Origin: Sacculina carcini
Lineage: Eukaryota; Arthropoda; Thecostraca; Sacculinidae
DNA length: 64,000 nucleotides
NCBI GenBank assembly: GCA_916048095.2
Contig: OU696586.1
Coordinates: 7,279,749 to 7,343,748 of the forward strand
Reading direction: 5' to 3'
The translations under genes were made by a program, and so were the position numbers. Each line of letters begins with the position of its first letter. Position 1 is the stretch's first letter. The notes beneath the pieces were generated by a model. That model was given only the letters and a program-made list of their open reading frames with translations. It had not been told where the DNA came from and did no database searches. This document shows positions 1-12,362 of the stretch, one piece after another.

Positions 1-440
1 AACTGCATGTGGATCTTGCAATCGTTACCAACAGCGTATATCTTGCAATACCAGTTGACTACCTCAGAGCTTTTGTGCCGAATTAAATTTTCAAGCAGAT
101 TTTCAATGCACATTTTCTGAGCTCAACTGTGTCCTCTGATATTGTGTACACTTCAGACTGTGTTCGTATTAATTGGAGAAATATATCGTGTGGATGTGTC
201 GACATCCAGCTATGTGGACAGCGGTTCCCTTCTTGATGCGCTCCAACAATTTCTTCCTCTGACAAAACCTAGCCAGTGAATTGTCTGTGACAAACATGCA
301 TGTGAAACATCCACACTTTTTGATGGGTGTACACATCTTTGAAGATCAGCGCTGCGGAACAATACTGGAAGACATTTCTCATGAGCTGTTTCTGATGCCA
401 AATCTTATTGACGTGATGTCGTGTGATTTCAACCACAATG
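1..440 (-). repeat. Inverted copy 1 of a ~440-bp segment
   Basis: The reverse complement of this stretch matches 11924-12362 almost base for base, for example the shared block ending in the genomic start at base 1 and the block around the GTGGATGTGTCGACATCCAG run. Short open frames occur on both strands (83-265 minus, 281-637 plus), but they are interrupted in the second copy and I recognise no protein family in them. The segment may be a fragment of a mobile element whose other part lies near the Helitron helicase at 13.5-15 kb; that link is only proximity. The copy is cut by the window start, so its true left end is unknown. Confidence 0.75.
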
Positions 441-2298
441 CACATTTGGATCGTGTGTGCTCAATTGAAATTGACTTTAGTCCGTGCAAAACCTGTACTC
501 TTTTCATGACTAATTGCATGATTCTTCAATATTCAAACATCAATATTCAGCCTGTGCATATATCTCATCAAGTGTCCAGCGAGGCCATTCAACGCTGCTC
601 AGTATCTGTTTTGCAGGCAGTTTCATCAATGTACTGATGTCGCTGCTGAGAGATTGCTAGACTCGCTATTGTACGGCTGTAGCTGGCATCGTTTTCCAGG
701 TTGTTTGCGAACACAAACTTTGGCCTCAGTCGGTGCTCTGTTCCCCTTTCTGTCGTTTTCCAGAAGTTTCGAGTTGTTGCACGCTTTTCCTAATTGTCCT
801 GGTGACTTGACACTGACATTCAATGAAGGCTATGAAACCTTGCCTCTTGATTCCATGTACGAGCAAACTCTGGAAGCGCTCCTACTGTGAAAGCAATGCT
901 CATCTGCCACTTCATATTGTTTCGAGTCGAATTATGTCTGAGTGATTCTCTCCTTCTGCGCCATTCTTGCACTAACCATCGGCACATTGCTCACGTGGGA
1001 CAACACTTGGTGTTCAAGCAAAGTTCACCGTAATATCACGTTGATGAAATGACGAGATTCTGTGAGATGTCTTGCGATTGTAGCTTATAGGACTGCATGA
1101 ATGACCTGTTAAAGCGCTCATTGTTCCAATTGTGCACTGCAGCTGCTGATTTGCCGGTATCTTTGTGAATGCGAGCCGTCGGTAAACGCTTAGATACTCA
1201 TCAATCATCAATCATTTCTGCCAAATCATCCTGACTTTTACTTTGTTGTGCTTCTGATCATGATGAACAACTCCATTGGCTGCATCTGTATCCAAACACT
1301 TGACGGAATTGTATACTTAAAATATTGCATGGTTGATTTTCAATCAAGTATCGGTACTTTGGTCCCAAACACCATTTTCAACCACAAACATTTCAATTGG
1401 CTATTGGAAACATACATTGATTAGACCCAAACTTGTACGATCACTGAGATTAATGACAAACCACTTGAGGATATTTCTTCGTGCACGCCATTACATGCAT
1501 TGAACGAGGATTGAATGTCAACTGGAAAACGTGATCTGTGCTGTTTCAAATTATGAGTGAGCATACTGCGCTTATTGAGAAACGGCTGACTCTCACAACA
1601 GTATAATCAATTTGGTTGAGATGACGTTTTTGCCTGGAGCAGAGTATGCCAGTGTAGTGCCACTAGATTTTGCCAAACATTGTGAGTGTAGCCATTTACA
1701 GATCCAGAGAGACTTTTTATGAGCGCCACTAACCTATCAGCTTCAAATGAACTCTAGACAGGTGATAAAACCAAGTGAGGTACAGACAAAGAAAAACAGG
1801 AGATTCCAAACGTGTAAATTTCCATGATCAGAGATCCCATCAGCGACTTTGGTTGTTGGATTTAATGTGATGAAAACGGTATTCCATTATGCGTGCATTA
1901 GTTAAGCAACCGTAAATTCTTCCGTGTGTATGCTGCAGCGACAGTGTACTTGGACTAAACAATACATAACTGTACAATGTTCTCTACATTTCACCGCTCA
2001 GTGTTGACCCTTCAACTGAATGTGACATTCTACTCTGATACGTTCGATCAGTACTGTATAGAGTGTGCTCTGAATCAGCTTCAACATTCATGGCTAGATG
2101 ACGAAAATTGTTGAACAAGTGCCGCTTTCCATGATACGTGTGTAATTGAGAGTTATCCAATGTAATGGTCCGTAACCTGTCCGAATTTGCCACTAATGCA
2201 GTGGTTCTTGACAGTTTTCAGTATTCGTATTCATCGCACTATTCAGTATTCATCGCACATATTTCCAAACCAGCAGTGAGTTTTCGTACCCTTTAGAC
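441..2298. other. No gene recognised
   Basis: The stretch is AT-rich, with stops in all frames and only short open frames (for example 654-890 plus and 1014-1211 minus) that match no family I know. A partial hAT-like terminal motif (GCAGTGGTTCTT) occurs near 2199. The base composition is like that of the neighbouring repeats. Confidence 0.5.
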
Positions 2299-2541
2299 CA
2301 GTGGTTCTTAACCTGTGTGCACTGGAAGAGTTGTCAAGTGGGAAGCTAAAGGTCGATTAGAACAGGATAACTATGTGTGTTTTATCAATTAAAAATAGTT
2401 TATTTTTGCTTTTGCTATTTTTGCTTGATATTTACTTTGATGTAACAACTGAATTTGTTGAACTTACCTCTGATGTTGTAAAAATGAAGAGGCGGATCAT
2501 TAAGAAGTGTGGAATCAGAGAAAAACGGTTGAGAACCACTG
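2299..2541. mobile_element. hAT-like MITE (243 bp)
   Basis: The left end reads CAGTGGTTCTTAACC and the right end is the reverse complement of CAGTGGTTCTCAACC, a 15-bp terminal inverted repeat with one mismatch. The CAGTGGTTC start is typical of hAT-family non-autonomous elements. The interior is AT-rich and non-coding; the short frame at 2373-2555 runs through the right end and is not a gene. The flanking 8-mers (2291-2298 and 2542-2549) do not match, so the target duplication has decayed or one end is wrong by a few bases. Confidence 0.65.
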
Positions 2542-4900
2542 CGATATATTTTTGAATTAAACAAAGGGTTAGAAAAGAATTTTTCCGGGAAAATGTATAT
2601 AGAATGAGTAAAAGTATATACTTTGTTTCATTTTTCATACGAATCCTTGCGCCTCTTAGGAAAAAGGCTCGCACACTTAGACGTGCGAGCAACTCCGGTT
2701 ATGAAACACTGCATTAGCGGGAAGTGAAGTGTTAACAATTGTGAAATAATATAACAGACAAAAGAAGAAACGTGCGTTTCAATGACTACAAATGTGTATG
2801 TCTTCGTTTCCAGTAACTTGCTTACATGTATATGCCTATAATGTCCCTGACTGAAACATTTGCTTCTCCAACGTTGTTTCTCCCTACATTTTTGAGCGTT
2901 TCCGCTGCACGGGACAACTGCTAGGTGTATTAGTCCTTGCCTCCTATTCATGTCACTGGATTTACCTGTAATTAATGATAATAACAATAATAATAATAAG
3001 AAATCTGAATATATTAGATTTCACAGTGCTGTTGTACAAAAAGAACATTTGGCACATTGAGAAGTATACATGTTCTGTTGAAGTATACAGTGTTATGTTT
3101 GGTTTCCTTTGTATGTGCACATTTCCATTTGTCTTACCAGTTTTCACTGGCCTCCAGTACTTCCACAGAACATGTATCACAAATGGCCTACTTCCATGAT
3201 TGAAATATACTCAAATAGAAGGTTACGGACCATTGCTCTAATGATAAGGAGACTAAACAAGTAGTGGGCATTATTGATATTTACATGGGAAATTTATGTG
3301 TTAACTAACTGTGATAATTGGCTGTTATTCAAATACCTGGATGACGACGGATAATCATAATCATTGATCGCCAAATCACGCGCTGGCCAATATTATACAT
3401 GCCGTCATTGCATTTAACTAAAATACATATGGCAGTGCTTCTTAATCCCTCGGTCACGACTCAAAGTTGCAACACCAATCTATTCTATTGGGCCCCAACT
3501 GTTCGTAGAAAGCACTTTTTACCACTAATGTTTTACAATGATATACTGTATTAATTAAACACATTATAATTAATCTTAGTATTTTATGCTGATTGTGATT
3601 CTATCACGATTAAATTTTATCCTGATTTGATCGACGCATATTATATTCTAATTATAAGCATAATCATTACACCTAATGATAATTCGTGTATCAGTTTAGG
3701 TTGGGTCGCGTTGCTTAATTGATGCATATGTTTGAGTCGCTGCCAAAGAGGTGAAGAAGCACAGTCCTAGAGACTGATTGTGCAGCGAGCAACTGCGTTT
3801 GCTTAACTTCTCCCAAGCTGCAATTATATGACTCCCATTGCATATCATATTATCTCACAAGCATACCATTATATCACTCCAACGAATACATTTGCGAGGT
3901 GTGTAGCTTTAAACAAAAACATGAAGACAATTTGAGAAAGCGTAGTGTTGGGGGCATGTTGGGTCGAAATGCTTTCACAGCCTGGAAACATACAACCTCA
4001 AATAACTAATGATAACTTGGACCAATGTGGTCGCTCGCTGCACTTTCAGTCATTGTACCATTTACAAATCAATTTGGCAAATGGGAAAGATCACGTATTA
4101 TTAGTGCTAATCAATTCAATAGGAATGAAAATCAATTCGGTAAAGGTGAAAACCAGGTTTGCAAAAGGGAAATTATATTTTGTTAAAGTTGACAGACTGC
4201 TGGGTAAAATGAATCTGTTGGGAAATTTGGTTTACACTTTCTGCATTTCGCTAATATGTCAACCAGAACAATATTAACACAAAGTTTGTTCATCCGCAGA
4301 TCCAGGGTCTTAATTTTGACAATATAAAACTGATTTTCAGGTTTAACCAATTGATTTTCATCTATGAAAAATTGATTTTCACTTTAACATCAATGAATTC
4401 CCTTTTTGTTACAATAACCTATGGATACTTGAACTTTTCCATGGTTAATTGCACTGACGACATGCGTAATTTTCTTCGTTGCTTGATTTGGCGATCATTG
4501 GTCATGTGGTGCTAGATGAGCTAGCCATATTGATCCCAAGTTTGGAGTGATAATTTGTCAAGTGTGACGTAATCTAAAACACGTGGTCAGTGAAACATTA
4601 TCTTGTGATGCGCCAATATATGTCAGGAAAGCAAGTACAACAGGTCAATGATATCCTATAAATTAATCACTGTTTACCGATACCACGAGAACATCCAGTT
4701 GACGAATATAGCCGCATTGTGTTCAATTGTTAAGGTAGATGCAGCCCTGGAACCATTTTAATTTATAAAAACTTATGTCAACTTTCTAAGAATGGCCGAC
4801 CTCTCTATTGCAGTTTGTGACACTGGTTTATAACATTGTAGCTTCTATGTGAATAAGTTCATCTTAATGCGGAAATTATTATTGTATCAACTGTGCCATG
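2542..4900. other. AT-rich, no gene; degenerate short repeats
   Basis: No coding sequence is supported; the longest open frame (3945-4277) has no recognisable motif. Between about 4070 and 4395 a degenerate ~22-bp motif of the form GAAAATCAATT recurs on one strand and then as its complement (AATTGATTTTC, about 4330-4390), giving a weak inverted arrangement. A purine-pyrimidine ATAATAATA tract lies at 2976-3000. Confidence 0.5.
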
Positions 4901-7666
4901 CATTGTACTGTACATTTGATGTATTATTGTGCTAAGTTGATGATTGTACAGTACATTTGATGTATTATTGTGCTAAGTTGATGATTGTACAGTACATTTG
5001 ATGTATTATTGTGCTAAGTTGATGATTGTACTGTACATTTGATGTATTATTGTGCTAAGTTGATGATTGTACAGTACATTTGATGTATTATTGTGCTAAG
5101 TTGATGATTGTACCGCACATTTGATGTATTAATGTGCTAAGTTTATGATTGTACAGTACATTTGATGTATTAATGTGCTAAGTTGATGATTGTACTGCAC
5201 ATTTGATGTATTAATGTGCTAAGTTTATGATTGTACTGTACATTTGATGTATTATTGTGCTAAGTTGATGATTGTAGAGTACATTTGATGTATTATTGTG
5301 CTAAGTTGATGATTGAACTGTACATTTGATGTATTATTGTGCTAAGTTGATGATTGTACAGTACATTTGATGTATTAATGTGCTAAGTTGATGATTGTAC
5401 TGCACATTTGATGTATTATTGTGCTAAGCTGATGATTGTACAGTACATTTGTTGTATTATTGTGCTAAGTGGATGATTGTACAGTACATTTGATGTATTA
5501 TTGTGCTAAGTTGATGATTGTACAGTACATTTGATGTATTAATGTGATAAGTTGATGATTGTACAGTACATTTGATGTATTAATGTGCTAAGTTGATGAT
5601 TGTACTGCACATTTGATGTATATATGTGCTAAGTTGATTGTACTGTATATTTGATGTATTAATGTGCTAAGTTGATGATTGTACTGCACATTTGATGTAA
5701 ATATGTGCTAAGTTGATTGTACTGTACATTGGATGTATTAATGTGATAACTTGATGATTGTACTGCACATTTGATGTATTAATGTGCTAAGTTGATGATT
5801 GTACTGTACATTGGATGTATTATTGTGCTAAGTTGATGATTGTACAGTACATTGGATGTATTATTGTGCTAAGTTGATGATTGTACAGTACATTTGATGT
5901 ATTAATGTGCTAAGTTGATGATTGTACTGTACATTTGATGTATTAATGTACTAAGTTGATGTTTGTACAGTACATTGGATGTATTATTGTGCTAAGTTTA
6001 TGATTGTACTGTACATTTGATGTATTAATGTGATAAGTTGATGATTGTACAGTACATTTGATGTATTATTGTGCTAAGTTGATGATTGTACTGCACATTT
6101 GATGTATTAATGTGCTAAGTTGATGATTGTACAGTACATTTGATGTATTAATGTGCTAAGTTGATGATTGTACAGTACATTTGATGTATTAATGTGCTAA
6201 GTTGATGATTGTACTGCACATTTGATGTATATATGTGCTAAGTTTATGATTGTACTGTACATTTGATGTAATAATGTGATAAGTTGATGATTGTACAGTA
6301 CATTTGATGTATTAATGTGCTAAGTTCATGATTGTACAGTACATTTGATGTATTAATGTGCTAAGTTGATGATTGTACAGTACATTTGATGTATTAATGT
6401 GCTAAGTTGATGATTGTACAGTACATTTGATGTATTAATGTGCTAAGTTGATTGTACTGTACATTTGATGTATTAATGTGATAAGTTGATGATTGTACAG
6501 TACATTTGATGTATTAATGTGCTAAGTTCATGATTGTACAGTACATTGGATGTATTATTGTGCTAAGTTCATGATTGTACAGTACATTGGATGTATTATT
6601 GTGCTAAGTTGATGATTGTACAGTACATTTGATGTATTAATGTGCTAAGTTGATGATTGTACTGTACATTTGATGTATTAATGTGCAAAGCTGATGATTG
6701 TACTGTACATTTGATGTATTAATGTGATAAGTTGATGATTGTACAGGACATTTGATGTATTAATGTGCTAAGTTCATGATTGTACAGTACATTGGATGTA
6801 TTATTGTGCTAAGTTGATGATTGTACAGTACATTTGATGTATTAATGTGCTAAGTTGATGATTGTACTGCACATTTGATGTAGATATGTGCTAAGTTGAT
6901 GATTGTACTGTACATTGGATGTATTATTGTGCTAAGTTGATGATTGTACAGTACATTTGATGTATTAATGTGCTAAGTTGATGATTGTACTGCACATTTG
7001 ATGTAGATATGTGCTAAGTTGATGGTTGTACTGTACATTTGATGTATTAATGTGCAAAGCTGATGATTGTACAGTACATTTGATGTATTAATGTGCTAAG
7101 TTGATGATTGTACAGGACATTTGATGTATTAATGTGCTAAGTTCATGATTGTACAGTACATTGGATGTATTATTGTGCTAAGTTGATGAATGTACTGTAC
7201 ATTGGATGTATTAATGTGCTAAGTTGATGATTGTACTGCACATTTGATGTATTATTGTGATAAGTTGATGATTGTAGAGTACATTTGATGTATTAATGTG
7301 ATAAGTTGATTGAACTGTACATTTGATGTATTATTGTGCTAAGTTGATGATTGTACAGTACATTTGATGTATTAATGTGCTAAGTTGATTGAACTGTACA
7401 TTTGATGTATTATTGTGCTAAGTTGATGATTGTACAGTACATTTGTTGTATTAATGTGCTAAGTTGATTGAACTGTACATTTGATGTATTAATGTGCTAA
7501 GTTGATGATTGTACAGTACATTTGTTGTATTAATGTGCTAAGTTGATTGTACATTTGATGTATTAATGTGCTACGTTGATAATTGTACAGTACAGTTGTT
7601 GTATTTATGTGTTAAGTTGATAATTGTACAGTACATTTGATGTATTAATGTGATAAGTTGATGGTT
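4901..7666. repeat. 41-bp tandem satellite, about 67 copies
   Basis: The repeat period is 41 bases, measured between successive CATTTGATGTATTA blocks (4913, 4954 and onward). Each unit holds a near-palindromic core GTACAGTAC or GTACTGTAC, the block ATTTGATGTATTAATGTG or ATTATTGTG, and AAGTTGATGATT. Several units have lost a GAT and are 38 bp. Variants of the core (CAG, CTG, CTGC) recur in small runs, which suggests local duplication of several units at a time. It is bounded by unrelated AT-rich DNA, with a decayed outlier at 7940-8045. No reading frame stays open through it. Confidence 0.95.
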
Positions 7667-8570
7667 GAATTGTGTATTATGAGCCGAAGCAAAGTTATAT
7701 GTCCGCCATCAGAAGGCAATATTTTGTGTCCCTATTATAGATGAACCACAATTATAATAAAGGTACGATTCTTGGAAAATGCAGTTTCCAGCAGCCCTTC
7801 GATCCCTTGCAAACGTACGGTACTTTTATGTGATATTTTATGATAAATTTTAATATCAGGCGTTGAGCAATGGGCCCCTCAACATTTGGAATTGCCCAAA
7901 GCCGGGATGTGCGGGATGAGGTTGCTACGGCTCTGTGTATATTTAATGTATTGATGTGCTAAGATGATGATGTGTATTTGATGTATTATGGTGTTGAATA
8001 TTTAATGTGGTGTTGAGTTAATGTGTTGGTATACTAAGTTGATGAGTGTGGCTGGTTTGAGACGTTTTGGATTGACTACCGTTCTGTGCATGACCTGCCG
8101 TAATGACACACACCTGTATCATTTCTCTGTTATATGTTTCATGCATGTCAAGCACTTTGTTCGCCCATTTCTATAATTTGGTAACTCATAGCCTTTCCGG
8201 TTATAATGATAGGAAATTTCCTATACGTTTAATAAAATCCTCTTGCTGTGAATTTACTATGTAAAACATTTAAATTGCTTTAGTAGACTGTAGAACCTCC
8301 CTCGTCTTGCACATTATGTATTTACATTAATAAACTCTTCATTATGTAACCGATATAATAACCGAATGATAATAGTATTAAAGCAGTCACACCTTTGTGT
8401 GCACATTGCATGTTGAATCGGAAACAATGTGGTATAATCCACGGTTCTGTTTCAATTCTTTTCTGCTTCAAACTTGCAAAAATTTGCGTTTTCGATTATT
8501 TTCATTGACGCAATTAAATCTCTGATAGCTGCTTTAAACGTTTGAAATTGTTAAAATTGCATACAAGTCC
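7667..8570. other. No gene; decayed satellite remnant
   Basis: Between about 7940 and 8045 the wording ATGTATT-ATGTGCTAAG-TGATGATG resembles the neighbouring 41-bp satellite but is eroded. The rest is AT-rich without a plausible reading frame. Confidence 0.5.
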
Positions 8571-8633
8571 GGAATAATCAACATCAGTTTCGGAATAATG
8601 AATTTCAATTTCGGAATAATCAACACTGATTTA
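8571..8633. repeat. 21-bp repeat, three units
   Basis: Three consecutive 21-bp units each begin CGGAATAAT. The same unit appears inverted, in about two copies, at 10788-10829. The two sites enclose about 2.2 kb and could be the subterminal repeats of an element, but I see no clear terminal repeat or target duplication. Confidence 0.6.
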
Positions 8634-8920
8634 GGACCATTCAACCTGAGCTATTTTGACTGAAGATCTTTTCATCAATATGCATATTATCAGCTAATAT
8701 TGGACAAGCATTAACGTAAACCCATTTCAATATATTTCTGTATAGTCATCTCAGCATAGCTGTAATATTGTCGTCGCACTATTGCTCAATAATATTGATG
8801 TCATTATCTGTCTGTCGAGAAGCTCTTACATGAAAAAATGCGATTTTGTGACGATTTTAACCGTAACCGTAGTGGAAACTGTAAAGACTGCAGCAAACCT
8901 CCATGTGAAACAGTCTACTG

Positions 8921-8940
8921 CAGTGGTTCCCAAACTGGTG
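8921..8940 (+). mobile_element. Possible hAT terminal inverted repeat, partner not found
   Basis: The sequence CAGTGGTTCCCAAACTGGTG is a typical hAT-family end. No matching inverted end was found within the next 1 kb. Following sequence (8950-9570) has short open frames with no recognised domain, so this may be one end of a decayed element. Confidence 0.4.
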
Positions 8941-9864
8941 TTCATTGGCTCCCCGGTAAATTCCCAGTGCCTCCCACCCCACACCCACACATATGGAAAC
9001 AAACAGAAATTTGTATTTCACAAATTAAACCAAATTTAATCAACCAATTTTATTGCAACTCTTACCGTTTCAGCAGTATGGAATAGTACATAAGCCTTCC
9101 GCCAGCAGCGTTCATTGTCTCTCACCAGATATTAATGGGATGGATGTGCTTGGTGCAGGACATCAGCTTCTCAACATCAGGCTGCAATTCACTAAGAAGT
9201 CGTAGATGCCCGCGGTCAGTAATTTTCTGTCGGCTTCTTTGCTTGGAAAGGAGAAACGGTAAATTACAATTGTTCTTCATGCCACCCTGCCGCCCGCCTA
9301 CCACATTGTTCTTCACCACATACACTTTGGGAATCACCGGTCTACTGCATACGACTGGATTAATTGCACATTTGATGGGTATAAGAAAAAAAGAGGAATT
9401 AGTCATTACAAAATTGCATCAGAACACCTGGAATTATTGAAGTCAACAAATCATAAAATTAAGCTGAAAGAGCTGACAGCGGCTGTGTGGGGACGTTTTG
9501 AGCTGTACAATGTTAGTACTGAATATGTGAGACGTCATTTAGATGGATTAATGCTCACTATAAAAAGTTAGATTTGAAGCCGAGCATGCTAATAATCATG
9601 AAAACAATAGATTTTATTATGCAGCTTCCTCAATACGAACCTCAAACTTTTGCCATATTGTTCTTATATGAAACCAATTTCAATTTTTGTATCTCAAGAA
9701 ATATTGCAAGATCAACAACCAGAACCAGATGTCCAGCAATATCAGCAGGAAATTGAGGAGCCAACGTGTATTTGATCGTATTTATCAGTAGGATCGTGTT
9801 GATTTAGCACTAAATCAGGCGTGGAAGATTTAATATGAGTATCGCCAAGGGGTTTATTCGGAAG

Positions 9865-10145
9865 CAGTGGCGGCGCAAGGATTTGTCCCGATGGGGAGCT
9901 GAGGGGGGCTAAGGAAAAAGTTGAGGGGACTTGGCGGAGCATGAAGAGGTACACTCAAACGCTGACTACATAATATTATAATAAGGGACTGGGCACACTG
10001 ATTCAATCCTCGAACTTGAGCCATAATTACACCATTTCATTTACAGCGGTAAGAAATTGTATTGTCCATGGTTATGATTTTCGGTGTGACTTAGGGGGGT
10101 TGGCATATTTTCGGGGAGCTGGATCCCCCCTTGGCGCCGCCACTG
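9865..10145. mobile_element. hAT-like MITE (281 bp) with 8-bp target duplication
   Basis: The left end starts CAGTGGCGGCGCAAGG and the right end is the reverse complement of CAGTGGCGGCGCCAAGG, imperfect terminal inverted repeats typical of hAT non-autonomous elements. The flanking octamers are TTCGGAAG on the left (9857-9864) and TTCGAAAG on the right (10146-10153), 7 of 8 identical, which fits the 8-bp duplication made by hAT transposases. There is no transposase gene inside, so it would need an enzyme in trans. Confidence 0.85.
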
Positions 10146-11923
10146 TTCGAAAGTGTCTTCGAGAGGCTTTCTTCAGATTACACACTGGAGTATTGCTCAT
10201 TATTACTAATGCTCTTTGTCATTTTGAAGTCAAATCTTTATTCGAAGAAGCTGAATTCTCAATGCATCATTAATTGCGTTTACCACCTTATTCCTTGATG
10301 TTTGTGCCATTGAAAAACAGTGGTCATCTCTTAAGTCTGACGTCAAAAACGTGGCTGTTCTAAGATAAACCTTACCTAAGAATGAGTTTCGATTAAACAC
10401 ATTAGGAGAGGTTATCAGAAGCGTCATTCAACTAATATCCGCAGAACTTGGTCTCATAATAATTGTGCATGTTCAAAGATTTATTATATTTTATTACTGT
10501 TGCGGTCAATAGAGAAGATACTATTCTTTAAAATGATTTGTTCAATGTTAAACTTAGGTTATTTTTGTTGCTTATTGTTATGTAGTGCTATACATGTATA
10601 TTGCTATTCAAATCGTTGTATCGTTAATAAATGAATTATTATTGTTGAAAGTATTTTATCATACAACCAAACTCAATAATGGGAATGATATGAAAATTAA
10701 GTATACTAATATACATGGCAAGATCAGGGCTTATAAAAATATACATATATCATTTACATATACGCTGTAAATATACACCATTGCTGTTGATTATTCCGAA
10801 ATCGATATTGATTATTCCGAAATTGATTTTGTAAAGGTATAGTGGGTGAAAATGTATAATGTATGATCAAATACTCGTGCATGCTTTCATGGCATGTAAA
10901 ACCTAAGACTGATTTCTGCTATCAAGTTACTTCTATCATTCATGCGTAAATGATGACGACGTACTCGAACGCTTCAACAGTAAGTTCAAATCACATAATT
11001 ATATATTAACTGTAAACAAAATATTACAGGGCTATGCTCGATTCAACTTAGAAAATGTTTAAGCGTTCTATTCAAACTTCACAATATATGCCGTAATGTG
11101 ACTAAATTGTAAATCCAAAAATTTTCAGAGCTGCCTTTCATGGCTCATAGTGGCCATTTGTATTTCGTGATTGTTACGTAATTTGCATTTATTTGAACTT
11201 GGTCCTATTTCGTTAACGGGGTAAAAAACTGAAATTTAGAATCAAAGTATCTAAGAAGGAATGTAAACAAGAGCAAAGTGCAAAGAAAGCAAAGTAAGAG
11301 TGAGTACGTGCATCAAACAACACCGCAATCGACTGATAAACTATAATGAATGCCTCACTTCTCCATTAGTGTTCGACTCATACCATACATGCCAAATATC
11401 TCCGGAACATTTTCGAATTGCCAATTTTTAATTGAAGTTAATATGTTGAAGTATATTATAATATTTCATAGACAGGAATTAAATTAAATTACAAGCGAAT
11501 TGAATTGTAATTACGAGCTTTATAGCGGTTGGTCAGGTTTCAGCAAGTTATGAGTCACGTGAGCAGTTAAACTGTACATAATGATGTCTAAATGAAGACA
11601 TCCATAAGTCCAGCAGTCACAGCAGCTAATTTGACTATAATGATGATTGGCGTTTTAGCAACGTAGTAACCTACTGAATAATATTATTCCCATCAACACA
11701 TGCGATACGACGAAACAGTCATAACACAAGGAGAAACCAAACACAGAAATAAAAACAGTCTGATGGTTAGCACATGACCAAACTGGTGAACGTACTCATT
11801 AAAAATATTATCCCATTATCTCAAAATATTATCCAATTAATAATATTATCACAAATATCCTACTCATTAAAAATGATATCACGAACACGTGTATCAAGTG
11901 AATAAACTTTTCACACGGACTTG
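10146..11923. other. No gene; contains inverted 21-bp units
   Basis: The only structured element is the pair of ATTATTCCGAAAT units at 10788-10829, inverted relative to 8571-8633. Otherwise AT-rich with no supported gene. Confidence 0.5.
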
Positions 11924-12362
11924 ATTGTGGTTGACATCACACGACATCACGTCAATTAGATTTGGCATCAGAAACAGCTCATGAGGAATGTCTTCCAGCA
12001 TTGTTCCGCAGCGCTGATCTTCAAAGATGTGTACACCCATCGAAAAGTGTGGATATTTTACATGCGTGTTTGTCACAGACAATTCACTGGCTAGGTTTTG
12101 TCAGAGGAAGAAATTGTTGGAGCGCATCAAGGAGCGAGCCGCTGTCCACATAGCTGGATGTCGACACATCCACACGATATATATCTCCAATTATTACGAA
12201 CACAGTCTGAAGTGTACACAATATCAGAGGACACAGTTGAGCTCAGAAAATGTGCATTGAAAATCTACTTGAAAATTGAATTCGGCACAAATGCTCTGAG
12301 GTAGTCAACTGGTATTGCAAGATATACGCTGTTGGTAACGATTGCAAGATCCACATGCAGTT
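11924..12362 (+). repeat. Inverted copy 2 of the ~440-bp segment
   Basis: This is the partner of 1-440 in opposite orientation, differing by scattered substitutions. Overlapping open frames on the plus strand (11962-12153, 12027-12260, 12098-12304) are broken in copy 1, which argues against a conserved protein. It lies about 1.2 kb from the end of the Helitron helicase. Confidence 0.75.

Noticed and set aside
3945..4277. 110-residue plus-strand open frame
   Set aside because: No motif, biased composition, and degenerate short repeats within it.
4901..7666. Could the 41-bp array be a CRISPR array?
   Set aside because: Units are contiguous with no unique spacers, and all other content is eukaryotic transposons.
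11894..12304. Helitron Rep protein part in the inverted 440-bp segment
   Set aside because: I could not find an HUH motif or any recognised Rep block, and the frames are broken in the other copy.
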